Shown: piece after piece, positions 34,825-43,415 of the stretch
Layout: the number at the start of each line of letters is the position of its first letter
Position numbering within the stretch: the stretch's first letter is position 1
Origin: Streptomyces sp. NRRL F-2580
GTDB taxonomy: Bacteria; Actinomycetota; Actinomycetes; Streptomycetales; Streptomycetaceae
Direction: 5' to 3'
NCBI RefSeq assembly: GCF_000720115.1
Contig: NZ_JOIR01000013.1
Coordinates: 124,001-188,000, forward strand
Length of the DNA stretch: 64,000 bases
The notes under the pieces: model-generated
What the model was told of the DNA's origin: nothing
Databases searched by the model: none
What the model saw: only the letters and a program-made list of their open reading frames with translations
Position numbers and translations under genes: made by a program

Positions 34825-35322
34825 TTGACCGTCGAGGAGTTCGAGGAGTTCTACGCGCAAGCGGCGGGACGGCTCACAGGACAGCTGTACGTGATGCTCG
34901 GCGACCATCACGAGGCACAGGACGTGGTGCAGGAGGCCTTCGTCAGGGGCTGGGGACGCCGGCGCCAGCTGGACCGGGACGGCAGGCCGGAGGCCTGGAT
35001 CCGTACGGTCGCCTGGCGGCTCGCGGTCAGCCGCTGGCGGGGACGCCGGCGGACCGCCGACGCTTGGCGACGCACGGCTCCCGCGACCCATATGGAGGGG
35101 CCGGGTCCGGAAGCGGTCGCCCTCGTGGAGGCGTTGCGGCAGCTGCCCCCGAAGCAGCGCCGGACGATGGCGCTGCACTACCTGTGCGACCTGACCGTCG
35201 AGCAGATCGCCGCCGAGACCTCCCTGTCCACGAGCACGGTCAAGACCCATCTCTCCCGGGGCCGGGCCGCGCTCTCCCGCCATCTGCAGGACCCCCGCGT
35301 TGAGGAGGCTCCCGATGCCTGA
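34825..35322 (+). CDS. SigE-family ECF RNA polymerase sigma factor
   Basis: The 165-aa sigma factor of the SigE/SigM-like ECF group has region 2 (YVMLGDHHEAQDVVQEAF and RPEAWIRTVAWRLA) and region 4 (LRQLPPKQRRTMALHYLCDLTVEQIA, then STSTVKTHLSRGRAAL). It should direct RNA polymerase to a small regulon. No ATG or GTG is in frame, so the TTG at 34825 with GGGAG upstream is the start, as the family begins (M)TVEEFEEFYA. It overlaps the next gene by 8 nt (translational coupling). Confidence 0.85.
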   Translation: MTVEEFEEFYAQAAGRLTGQLYVMLGDHHEAQDVVQEAFVRGWGRRRQLDRDGRPEAWIRTVAWRLAVSRWRGRRRTADAWRRTAPATHMEGPGPEAVALVEALRQLPPKQRRTMALHYLCDLTVEQIAAETSLSTSTVKTHLSRGRAALSRHLQDPRVEEAPDA

Positions 35323-35740
35323 GTCCCACGACCCGTTGCGCTCCCTGTTCCGGGAAGCCGCCGGCGAGGGAGAGTCCCGCTCCGCGCTCCCGCCCGTCGC
35401 CGTCATCGAGCTGCGCGGGGAACGGGTACGGCGGCGCCGGATCGCCGGCCTCGCCGTCGCCACCTGCCTCGTCCTCTCCGGATCCGGCGCGGCCCTGGCC
35501 GCGTTCCTGCCGGGCAGCCCGGCCCCGGCCCTCCCGGCGAGCACTCCCTCTCCCCTCGCCCCGTCCTCCGGGCCGACCCCCACACCGTCCACCTCGCCGT
35601 CCCCCACCCCGACGACCCTTCCGTCCTCCACCGCGACCTCCAGTCCGACCCCGCCCCGCCATACGACGGCGCCGCCCGGCTCTCCCACCGGGACGACGTA
35701 CCCGGGCGCGTCCGCCACTTCCTCGCGGCTGCCCGGGTAA
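35315..35740 (+). CDS. Membrane-anchored partner of the sigma factor
   Basis: The 141-aa product has a polar cytosolic N-terminus, one membrane helix (IAGLAVATCLVLSGSGAALAA, residues 47-67) and a Pro/Thr/Ser-rich external tail. This topology and the 8-nt overlap with the sigma gene suggest an anti-sigma-like or sensor role, but no anti-sigma domain (zinc HxxxCxxC) is present. TGAGGAGG precedes ATG 35315. Confidence 0.65.
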   Translation: MPESHDPLRSLFREAAGEGESRSALPPVAVIELRGERVRRRRIAGLAVATCLVLSGSGAALAAFLPGSPAPALPASTPSPLAPSSGPTPTPSTSPSPTPTTLPSSTATSSPTPPRHTTAPPGSPTGTTYPGASATSSRLPG

Positions 35741-35839
35741 CCCCAGCCCGCGCCACTCCCCCCATCACCGCCCGCGGACCCCGGCCTCGAACCCCCGGCC
35801 GGTGGTTCCGCATGCCCTCACAGGGTCAGGAGATCCCGT

Positions 35840-37117
35840 ATGTCCGTTTCCGCCCCGCACCGGCCGGCCGCGGTCGCCGACTCGCGCACCACCGGGCCGC
35901 GCACCACCGGGCCGCGCGTCCCCGACGAGGGCCGCACCGGCGGCACCGACCGCACCGGCCACGCCCGGCGCGCCCGCCGGACGCTGCCCCGGCTCGGCCC
36001 GGACGACCGCGAGGTGCTGTGGCTCTACCTGCTGACCCGCGTCGGCGTCTGGGCCGTCGCGGGAGCCGTCGGCTGGCTGTTCCCCGCCGAGGGCGACGCC
36101 CGCCGGCCCGCCTCGCCGCTCGCGCCCTGGCAGCAGTGGGACTGGGCGCACTTCATGCACATAGCCAGGGACGGCTACTTCCCCGGCCACGCCGGACCCT
36201 GGACGGCCGGCTGGGACAACCGGGAGGCCTTCTTCCCCGGCTTCCCCCTCACCCTGCGCGCCGTCCACACGGTCGTCCCCGACTGGGCCGCGGCCGGAGC
36301 GCTGATCTCGTTCCTCGCGGGCGGCGTCGCCGTCCTGGCGCTCGCCCGCATCGCCCGCCTCCGGCTGCCCGACCAGGACGCGGGCCGGCGTACGGTCCTC
36401 TTCCTCCTGCTGTCGCCGTGCGCCGTGTTCCTCGCCGCCGGTTACACCGAGGCGCTCTTCCTCGCCCTGGCCCTGCCCGCCTGGCTGGCGGCGCAGCGGC
36501 AGCACTGGCCGGCGGCCGCGGTCCTGGCCTGCCTGGCCTGTTCGGTGCGCGTCACGGGGCTGTTCCTCGTGGCCGCGCTCGTCCTCCACTTCGTCCTGAC
36601 CGCGCGCGGCCGCGCCGCCCGGAGCTCGGCGCCCTGGCTGTTCCTGCCCGCCCTCGCGCCCGCGCTGTACTCCTGGTACCTCCAGACGCGGACCGGGGAC
36701 TGGATGGCCTGGAAGCACGCCCAGGAACGCGGCTGGTACCGGGACTTCCACACGCCGTGGGAAGCCTGGGGCAACACCTGGGAGGTCGCCTTCCACCACA
36801 CCCAGCCCACCGGGTACGCGCTGATGTGGCAGGCCGAGTTGCTGGCCATGCTGGTCGGTGTCGTCCTGATCGCCGTGCTGGTACGGGGCCGCCGCTGGCC
36901 CGAGGCGCTCTACATGGCCCTCACCCTGGGGGCCCTGGGCACCTCCTACTGGTACACCTCGATCCCCCGTTCCACCCTGCTGTGGTGGCCGCTGTGGACC
37001 GCCCTGGCCGCCTGGAGCCTGCGCCGCCCGCGGGTGCAGTCCGCCTACCTGTACGTCGTCGGCCCGCTCGGCGCCACGGTCGCCCTCACCTTCCTCACCG
37101 GCCGCTGGGCAGGCTGA
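35840..37117 (+). CDS. PIG-V-like mannosyltransferase
   Basis: The 425-aa integral membrane protein has about nine hydrophobic helices and the family pattern WDWAHFMHIARDGY near residue 100, where the aspartates act with polyprenyl-phosphate mannose. It resembles GPI mannosyltransferase 2 relatives in actinobacteria, which modify cell-envelope lipids or proteins. The N-terminus has a tandem in-frame 15-bp repeat (TTGPR twice). ATG 35840 follows AGGAG. Confidence 0.75.
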   Translation: MSVSAPHRPAAVADSRTTGPRTTGPRVPDEGRTGGTDRTGHARRARRTLPRLGPDDREVLWLYLLTRVGVWAVAGAVGWLFPAEGDARRPASPLAPWQQWDWAHFMHIARDGYFPGHAGPWTAGWDNREAFFPGFPLTLRAVHTVVPDWAAAGALISFLAGGVAVLALARIARLRLPDQDAGRRTVLFLLLSPCAVFLAAGYTEALFLALALPAWLAAQRQHWPAAAVLACLACSVRVTGLFLVAALVLHFVLTARGRAARSSAPWLFLPALAPALYSWYLQTRTGDWMAWKHAQERGWYRDFHTPWEAWGNTWEVAFHHTQPTGYALMWQAELLAMLVGVVLIAVLVRGRRWPEALYMALTLGALGTSYWYTSIPRSTLLWWPLWTALAAWSLRRPRVQSAYLYVVGPLGATVALTFLTGRWAG

Positions 37118-37195
37118 GGACCCGTCAGCCCCCCGGTCCCCGTGCCCTGCGGCGAACGGCCCCCCGCCCGGTCCGCGGGCGCGCATACTCGGTGC

Positions 37196-37450
37196 ATGGC
37201 CGACACCACCACAGTCGAGGTCGACACCGATGTGCACGACCGGCTCGCCGCGCTCGCCGCGGACCGCGGACTGAGCCTGCGGGCGTACCTCGCCGAACTC
37301 ACCGCCGCCCAGGAGAACGCGGCCGCGCTCGCCCGCGCCGCGCTCGCCTTCGAGCAGGCGCTCGAACGGCCCGGATTCCGTGAGGGCTTCGCCCGCGACT
37401 TCGGCGGCCCCGTGGCCCGCCGCCCGTCCGACACGCGCCACCGGCCGTAG
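37196..37450 (+). CDS. Ribbon-helix-helix-like antitoxin
   Basis: The 84-aa protein begins TTVEVDTDVHDRLAALAADRGLSLRAYLAEL, a beta-strand followed by two helices, as in CopG/MazE-like DNA-binding antitoxins. A toxin gene (PIN or MazF) would normally follow, but the next gene is on the other strand. Either it is an orphan regulator or its toxin was lost. ATG 37196 is the natural start. Confidence 0.65.
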   Translation: MADTTTVEVDTDVHDRLAALAADRGLSLRAYLAELTAAQENAAALARAALAFEQALERPGFREGFARDFGGPVARRPSDTRHRP

Positions 37451-37463
37451 CCGCCCCGGGCCG

Positions 37464-37857
37464 TCAGCCACGGGGACCAGGTCCGGCGGCGCCTTCCGGC
37501 CCGCCCGTTCGAGCGAGGCGTCCCGCCTCCAGCACGGCGGTACGGTCGGCCAGCGCGGCCGCGGCCGCGAGGTCGTGGGTGATGAACACCAGGGCGAGGT
37601 CCTGGTGTTCGCGCAGCCCGGCGAGCAGGCCGAGCACGGCCGTGCGGGTGACGGGGTCGAGGCCGGAGGTGATCTCGTCGCAGACGAGCACCCGCGGGCG
37701 TGCGAGCAGGGCCCTGGCCAGCGCGGCGCGCTGGAGCTCCCCGCCGGAGAGCTCCCCCGGGCGGCGGCCGGCCGGGCCCGCGCCCAGGCCGAGGGCCTCC
37801 ATCGTGCGTGCGGCCTCCGCGCGGGCGGCCCGCACGTCGGCCCCGCGCAGCCGGAGG
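37464..37857 (-). pseudogene. C-terminal stump of an ABC importer ATPase
   Basis: About 130 codons keep the ABC signature (LSGGELQRAALARAL), Walker B (VLVCDEITSGLDP) and the switch histidine (VFITHD), all of the oligopeptide/nickel (DppF/OppF) type. Walker A and the first 120 or so residues are gone. The fragment starts where the MFS gene ends, without its own start codon or ribosome site, so it marks a deletion junction. No permease or binding protein is nearby. Confidence 0.75.
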
Positions 37858-39011
37858 CGAAGGGCAGCCAGGCGGCGCCGGAGTGGCCTGCGGTGTCCAT
37901 CGCCCAGCCGACCCCCGCGCTGCCGATCGCGGCCGCCGTCAAGGCCGCGGCGTAGAAGAGGCCGTAGTAGGTGCCGGTGAGCCCCTCCCGGCCGCAGGCC
38001 GGTATCAGCTCCATCACGAACGGCTGGGCGATCATCACGCCGACGTGCAGGAGCAGGGCGCCGGCCAGGACGGCGAGCAGGTCCGCCGGATGCGGGGCCG
38101 GGGCGCCGGCGATGAGCAGGGGCGGGACGAAGCCCAGTCCCATGACGGCCAGGCCCGTGGCGATCCAGCGGCCGCGGCTGCCCGCGCACTGGAGCCGGCG
38201 GGTGATGCACAGTTGGAGGAAGAGGTGGGCGAGGGTGCCGGCGAGGAACAGCAGACCGATCGAGCCGTCCCGGCCGGAGGCCCGCACGGCGGCGTGGGGC
38301 AGCAGCAGGTAGAGCTGGTTCTGCAGCCCGTACATGCCGGTCATGGCGACCGAGAAGGCGAGGAACCCGCGGCTGCGCGCCGCCTCCCGCCAGTCGCCGA
38401 GCAGTCCGGTGTCCGGGGCGGGGATCCGCCGGGCGGGCAGTACCAGCACCTGCACGACGGTGAGCACGGCGAAGAGCGCCGCCGCGGTGACGGCGGCCGC
38501 CCGGAAGTCCACGAGGAGCAGCAGGGTCCCCAGCAGCGGGCCGAGCAGCGCCCCGGCGGTGGCGAAGACGTTGAACAGCGCGAAGGCCTCGGCCTTGCGC
38601 TCGCCCGCCTCCTGGGCGACGTAGGTCCGTACGGCGGCGTTGAACAGGGCCCCCGCGAGCCCGCTGAGTATCGCGGCGGTGAGCAGCAGCGGCAGCGCGT
38701 CGCCGAGGGCGAACAGGGCGAAGCCGAGCGTCCGCAGGGCGCAGCCGGTGATGATCACCCCGCGGGCGCCGAGCCGGTCGGCCGCCGAGCCGCCGAGCCG
38801 CCGAGCCGCCGAGCAGGAACAGGCCCTGCTGGCTGAGGTTGCGCAGGCCCAGGACCACGCCGACGACGGCCGCGGAGAGGCCGAGGTCGTCGGAGAGGTG
38901 GGTGGCGAGGTACGGGATCAGCAGGTAGAAGCCGGTGTTGACGCCGAGCTGGTTGACCAGGAGCAGGCGCACGGCGGACGGGAAGCCGCGGACGGCGGCG
39001 AGGGTCCTCAT
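37857..39011 (-). pseudogene. MFS exporter with repeat frameshift and lost C-terminus
   Basis: The exporter begins at ATG 39011, which overlaps the epimerase stop (ATGA), with a normal first 65 residues (MRTLAAVRGFPSAVRLLLVN and helix 2). The frame then breaks at an 8-bp tandem repeat, 38782-38813, and continues in another frame with helices 3 to 11 (IITGCALRTLGFALFALGD onward). Two fewer repeat copies restore the frame. At the 3' end the protein loses roughly its last helix and fuses to the ABC stump. It is probably the metallophore exporter of the operon. Confidence 0.75.
38782..38813. repeat. Octanucleotide repeat CCGCCGAG, four copies
   Basis: Four perfect copies, 32 bp, fall inside the MFS coding region. 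With two copies the protein would read LLGGSAADRLGARG in frame; with four the frame shifts by one. Copies of two or five would be in frame. Confidence 0.9.
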
Positions 39012-40063
39012 CGGCCGCTCTCCGCGCCGGAACGTCTGACGCCGAGTCCGGCCCGGTCCGTAGCGCGTACGGTGCCGTCGGTTCCGCCGATGCCGGTCCA
39101 CGGGTCCTCGGCGAGCAGCAGGTGCCCGTCGAGGTCGATCCAGCGGGCCCGGTCGGCGAGGTGCACCGCGGGCGCGATGCCGAGGGAGCTGGCGGTGAGG
39201 CAGCCGAGCATCAGCTCGGTGCCGGTGCCGCGCAGGGCCTCGTGGATGCGCAGGGCGGCCCGGACCCCGCCGCACTTGGCGAGTTTGACGTTGACCCCGT
39301 GGACCCGTCCGGCCAGCGCGAGGACGTCCTCGTAGGAGACGGCGTCCTCGTCGGCGATGACCGGGACCGGGGATTCCCGGGCCACGCGGGCGAGCACGTC
39401 GGGGCGGCCGGGCGCGATCGGCTGTTCCACGGCGGTGACACCGAGTGCGGCGAAGCGCGGGAGCAGGTGGAGGGCCTGGCATTCGGTCCACGCCCCGTTG
39501 GGGTCGAGCAGCAGGCTCGCGCCGGGGGCGCCGGTGCGTACGGCGGCCACGCGGGCGAGGTCCTCGGCCGGGTCGGGGGATCCGGCTTTGACCTTGAGGG
39601 CGGTGAAGCCGCTGGTGGCGAGGCGGGCCGCCTGTGCGGCGGCCGCCGCGGGCGCGGTGATGCCGATCGTACGGGTGGTCGCGGCGGCGGGGGCCGCGGG
39701 CGTGCCGAGCAGGCGGTGGGCGGGCTCCCCGGCCCGCTTGCCGAGGAGGTCCAGTACGGCGGCCTCGACCGCGGCCAGGACCCCGGGCGGCAGACCCTGC
39801 CAGGCCGGATGCCCGGCACCGGTCTCCGCCCAGGCGGTCTCCGGGTCGGGGAAGCGTTCGGTGGCGGCGCGCACCGACTCCAGGTGCCGGTGGATCCGGG
39901 CGGTGGGCAGGCCGAGGTAGTCGCTGCTGACGGCCTCGCCCCAGCCGCGCAGTCCGCCGTGTTCGACGGATGTCCACACGGCGTCGCGGCGGGTCGTCAC
40001 CGAGCGGGAGATGCGCAGGTGCTCCGCGAGGCGGAGGTCGGCGGTGTGCCGGGTGAGCTTCAC
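39008..40063 (-). CDS. Dipeptide-epimerase-like enolase-superfamily enzyme
   Basis: The 351-aa protein has the muconate-lactonizing subgroup layout: acid/base lysine pair in TALKVKAG near residue 160, metal ligands in LLLDPNG (Asp), EQPI (Glu) and IADED (Asp), the opposing lysine in VNVKLAKCGG, and WIDLDGHLLL near the end, where the DxD motif binds the alpha-ammonium group of dipeptides. It probably epimerises a dipeptide-like intermediate. GTG 40063 overlaps the preceding stop (GTGA), and its own stop overlaps the MFS start. Confidence 0.8.
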   Translation of the reverse strand: MKLTRHTADLRLAEHLRISRSVTTRRDAVWTSVEHGGLRGWGEAVSSDYLGLPTARIHRHLESVRAATERFPDPETAWAETGAGHPAWQGLPPGVLAAVEAAVLDLLGKRAGEPAHRLLGTPAAPAAATTRTIGITAPAAAAAQAARLATSGFTALKVKAGSPDPAEDLARVAAVRTGAPGASLLLDPNGAWTECQALHLLPRFAALGVTAVEQPIAPGRPDVLARVARESPVPVIADEDAVSYEDVLALAGRVHGVNVKLAKCGGVRAALRIHEALRGTGTELMLGCLTASSLGIAPAVHLADRARWIDLDGHLLLAEDPWTGIGGTDGTVRATDRAGLGVRRSGAESGR

Positions 40064-41148
40064 GCCGCGCCTCCGCGGGTGGGCGCGAGCACGGTCGCGC
40101 AGCGGGCCCAGCCGGCCGCCTCGGCCGCGCGGGGGTGCGGGATCTGCAGGGGGCGGACGGCGAGGGTGCAGGTGTCCAGGCCGTGGGCGTGGCAGAAGTC
40201 GTCGTCGTAGACGGTGCCGAGGTAGCGGTGCGGTCCGTCCGGGAACACGGTCGCGACGACCCCGCCCGGCTGTGTACGCGCCGCCCAGGCGGCGACGAGG
40301 GCGACGGCTCCGGTGCTCCAGCCGCCGCTGACGAAGGCGGAGCGGGCGAGCCGGCGGCAGGCGTCGACCGCCTCGGCGGGTCCCACCCAGTGCACCTCGT
40401 CGAAGGCCTCGTAGGCCACGTTGGCCGGGTGGATGCTGCTGCCGAGCCCGCGCATCAGCCGGGACCGGGCGGGCTGTCCGAAGATCGCCGAGCCGACGGA
40501 GTCGACGCCGATGACCTTCAGCCGGGGCCAGCGGCGGCGCAGCGGGCCGGCCAGGCCGGCGCTGTGACCGCCGGTGCCGACGCTGCACACCAGGACGTCG
40601 AGGTGGTCGAGCTGGGTGGTCAGCTCGGCGGCGAGGGTGAGGTAGCCGGCGGCGCTGTCGGGGTTGTTGTACTGGTCGGGCCAGTAGGCCCCGGGCATCC
40701 GGCGCAGCACCTCGCGCAGCCGGGCGATCCGGGCGGCCTGCCAGCCGCCTTCCGGGACCGGGCGGTCGACGAGTTCGAGCTGGGCTCCGTAGGTGCGCAG
40801 CAACTGACGCATGGACGGTTCGAGTTCGGTGTCGCCGACGAGGACGACGGGGTGGCCGAGGGCCTGGCCCGCGAAGGCGAGTCCGATGCCGAGGGTGCCG
40901 GAGGTGGATTCCACGACGGGGGCGCCGGGCAGCAGTTCGCCGCGGGCGCGGGCGCCGGTCAGCATGGAGACGGCGGCGCGGGCCTTCATCCCGCCGGCGC
41001 CGAGGCATTCGAGCTTCGCCCAGAAGCCGGGGTGGCGGTGCGGCAGGTCGGTGCGGATCCGGGCGAGCGGGGTGCCGCCGAGCAGGGGCAGGAGATCGGG
41101 GTTGGCGGTGTCGGCCGGCGGGCGGGTCAGGATCGGTGCGACGGTCAC
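40060..41148 (-). CDS. PLP-dependent cysteine-synthase-family enzyme
   Basis: The 362-aa protein of the cysteine synthase/cystathionine beta-synthase fold has the PLP lysine in GAGGMKARAA (a shortened GGSVKDR), the substrate loop ESTSGTLGIGLAF and the phosphate loop VGTGGHSAGL. The ESTSG form is closer to SbnA, which makes 2,3-diaminopropionate precursors for staphyloferrin B, than to housekeeping cysteine synthase. It likely adds an amine or carbon nucleophile to an activated serine. GTG 41148 overlaps the upstream stop. Confidence 0.8.
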   Translation of the reverse strand: MTVAPILTRPPADTANPDLLPLLGGTPLARIRTDLPHRHPGFWAKLECLGAGGMKARAAVSMLTGARARGELLPGAPVVESTSGTLGIGLAFAGQALGHPVVLVGDTELEPSMRQLLRTYGAQLELVDRPVPEGGWQAARIARLREVLRRMPGAYWPDQYNNPDSAAGYLTLAAELTTQLDHLDVLVCSVGTGGHSAGLAGPLRRRWPRLKVIGVDSVGSAIFGQPARSRLMRGLGSSIHPANVAYEAFDEVHWVGPAEAVDACRRLARSAFVSGGWSTGAVALVAAWAARTQPGGVVATVFPDGPHRYLGTVYDDDFCHAHGLDTCTLAVRPLQIPHPRAAEAAGWARCATVLAPTRGGAA

Positions 41149-41990
41149 CGGGCGCCCCCGTAGCGGTGGACTACGCCGGGGCCGCCGTCGAGCCAGAAGA
41201 AGGGGTAGGGCTCGGCCGAGACGGCGCTCACCCCGGCGCCCAGGAAGTGGGGCAGGACGGCGCTGCCGGTCTGGGCGAACATGACGAGGGGTTTGCCGGT
41301 GGCGGCGGCGTGGTCGAGCAGCGGCTGGAAGGTGCCGTTGCCGAGGGTCATGCCAGAGGCCAGGACGGCGTCGCAGTGCTCCAGCTCGGCTAGGGCGTCG
41401 GTCAGGACCGGCTCGCCCCATTCGGTGGCGCCTCCCTTGAGGTCGCAGGGCGCGTACGCGGTGCCGCGCTCGCGCAGCCGCTCCAGCAGGGAGTTGACGA
41501 CGCCGACGACCAGGACCCGCTCCGGTCCGCCCGCGGGGAGCAGGTCGACGACGGCGCGGGCACGGGCGCGGGAGCGGTGCAGTGTGCTGCCGGCCGGGAT
41601 CGGGTACGGGCGGGCGCCGTTGTCGGGGGTGTGCGGGCGTACGTGCATCAGGTAGGCGTCGAGGGCGGCGATCCGTACGGCGGTCAGCGGGTGGTCGAGC
41701 AGGTCGGCGACGGTGGCGCCGGCGCAGTCCTCGATCGCGGCCGGGGGCAGGGCTCCGGGTTCCACGGCGCAGGAGCCGACGGCCTCGGCCAGCCGGAGGC
41801 TGAGCACCTCGTTGCGGTAGCCGCCGGAGCGGCCTTCGTGGCGTACGGCCTGGGTGGTGGTGAAGGCGAGCGCGACGCGCTGCCCTGCGGGGTCGGGCCC
41901 GTGGGCCCCGGCGCGCACGTGCGCGAGGAGCTCGTCGACGGTCCGCACGGCGGGCGCCCGAAGGGCGGGGGTGGAGACGGTGGCGGTCAT
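41145..41990 (-). CDS. DUF364 (putative heavy-metal chelation) protein
   Basis: The 281-aa protein has a Rossmann-like second half with VLVVGVVNSLLERL and MTLGNGTFQPLLDHAAATGK, the DUF364 signature; the first half resembles the DUF4213 cap. Families with this pair are linked to metal homeostasis and amino-acid-derived metal chelation, but the reaction is not known. The ATG at 41990 overlaps the ATP-grasp stop (ATGA). Confidence 0.8.
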   Translation of the reverse strand: MTATVSTPALRAPAVRTVDELLAHVRAGAHGPDPAGQRVALAFTTTQAVRHEGRSGGYRNEVLSLRLAEAVGSCAVEPGALPPAAIEDCAGATVADLLDHPLTAVRIAALDAYLMHVRPHTPDNGARPYPIPAGSTLHRSRARARAVVDLLPAGGPERVLVVGVVNSLLERLRERGTAYAPCDLKGGATEWGEPVLTDALAELEHCDAVLASGMTLGNGTFQPLLDHAAATGKPLVMFAQTGSAVLPHFLGAGVSAVSAEPYPFFWLDGGPGVVHRYGGAR

Positions 41991-43267
41991 GCGGTCACCG
42001 CCCCGGGCAGCTCGGCACAGGCGTAGGTGGGGCGCAGGCGGGTCAGCAGGTGCTCGGCGGCCGCCCGGGCTCCGCCGCCTTCGGTGTCGGCGGTCATGAC
42101 GTGGCCGAGGTACTCGTTGTTGCTGGTGGCGGGCAGTACGGCGCGGCCCGGTCCGGCCAGGGTGAGCTCCAGTACGCCGGGCCGGGCGCGTACCTGTTCG
42201 GCGCCGTCGATGCCGGTGAGGGTGCCGGCGCCGTCGGGCAGCAGGAAGGCGATGGCGGCGCTGCGCACCCCGGTGGGGCGGACGGCGAGGTCGGGTTCGC
42301 GGCCGAGCGCGACGTCCACGCAGGCGGCCGCCAGGTCGACGCCCGTGACGTGGCGGACGAGTTCGGTGATGCGGTTGCCGGCCGGGCGGGGGTTGACCTC
42401 GATCAGGCGGGGACCGGCGGGGGTCAGTTTGAGTTCCGTGTGGCAGACGACGTGGTCCAGGCCGAGTGCCCCCACCGCCCGAACGGCGCTCTCGGCGGCC
42501 TCCTTCGCCAGGTCCGGGGCGAGACCGGCCGGGAACATGTGGCCGGTCTCGACGAAGGCGGGCGCGCCGCCGATGCTCTTGTCGGTGATGCCGACGACGT
42601 GGGTGGCGCCGTCGTGGGTGACGGTCTCGACGCTGACCTCGGGGCCGGTGAGGAGTTCTTCGAGGAGGAGTGCGGGGGCGCGCCGCTGGCCGCGGACGTT
42701 GAGGGGGAATTCGGCGAGTGCCCGGCAGGCACGCTCCAGTTCGTGCTCGTCGTCCACCCGGCGGACCAGCGTTCCGGCGCACAGGTCGACGGGCTTGACG
42801 ACCAGCGGGTAGCCGATGTCGCGGGCGGCCTCGAGGGCCCCGGCGGTGTCCGCGCGGACGGCGAAGCGCGGTCCTGCGACCCCGGCCGCCGCCAGGACCT
42901 GGCGGGTGCGGTCCTTGCGGCAGGCGTTCCCGACCGCTTCGGGGGTGGGACCGGGCAGGCCGAGGTGTTCGGCGGTCCGCGCGACGGCGGGCAGGTAGTA
43001 GTCGCAGGAGGACACCACCGCGTCGAAGGCGAGGACCTCGTGCAGCCGTTCGACGAGCGGGAGCAGGGTGTCCGTGTCGTTGGTGTCGGCCGTGACGATG
43101 TTGCGCGCGCCGAGCAGGGGGTGCGGCCCGTCGGCCGGCGCGGCGCGCAGGTAGTGGTGCAGGTCCCGGGTGAGGAAGCTGAACGTGTGTCCGCCTTCAC
43201 CGATCGCCCTGGGCAGGAGCCTGCTCATCGATCCGACCCAGCTTTCGACAACCAGCAGATGTCCCAC
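41987..43267 (-). CDS. ATP-grasp ligase, first gene of the operon
   Basis: The 426-aa ligase has an N-terminal Rossmann domain (GHLLVVESWVGSMSRLL), the ATP-grasp lysine region PLVVKPVDLCAG near residue 160, LLLEELLTGPEVSVE, and the magnesium site LIEVNPRPAGNR near 290. Such enzymes join an amine to a carboxylate through an acyl-phosphate, for example in dipeptide formation. GTG 43267 follows AGAGGAA. It opens the operon behind a Zur-like box. Confidence 0.85.
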   Translation of the reverse strand: MGHLLVVESWVGSMSRLLPRAIGEGGHTFSFLTRDLHHYLRAAPADGPHPLLGARNIVTADTNDTDTLLPLVERLHEVLAFDAVVSSCDYYLPAVARTAEHLGLPGPTPEAVGNACRKDRTRQVLAAAGVAGPRFAVRADTAGALEAARDIGYPLVVKPVDLCAGTLVRRVDDEHELERACRALAEFPLNVRGQRRAPALLLEELLTGPEVSVETVTHDGATHVVGITDKSIGGAPAFVETGHMFPAGLAPDLAKEAAESAVRAVGALGLDHVVCHTELKLTPAGPRLIEVNPRPAGNRITELVRHVTGVDLAAACVDVALGREPDLAVRPTGVRSAAIAFLLPDGAGTLTGIDGAEQVRARPGVLELTLAGPGRAVLPATSNNEYLGHVMTADTEGGGARAAAEHLLTRLRPTYACAELPGAVTA

Positions 43268-43360
43268 AGGAGTTCCTCTCAGACGGGCATGACAGCACTG
43301 GGACGCGCGGGTGGCACGGTGCACCCGGCAGGAGGCACCCGAACCGAACCCGGCAGACGT

Positions 43361-43383
43361 TATCGGAAATCGTTTTCATTTCC
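43361..43383. promoter_or_regulatory. Zur-like operator
   Basis: The core GGAAATCGTTTTCA (43365-43378) matches the Streptomyces Zur consensus GAAAATCATTTTCA, quoted from memory, at 12 of 14 positions. GGAAAT and ATTTCC form a 6-bp inverted repeat across it. It is 97 bp upstream of the ATP-grasp gene and 33 bp upstream of the divergent GNAT gene, so it could control both. Confidence 0.6.
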
Positions 43384-43415
43384 AATACGCCGGTTTTCCG
43401 GTACGGTGTGCAGGC

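Noticed and set aside
35765..38758. 997-aa minus-strand frame
   Set aside because: Only the part above about 37857 is a real gene (the MFS fragment). The rest is antisense to the mannosyltransferase gene.
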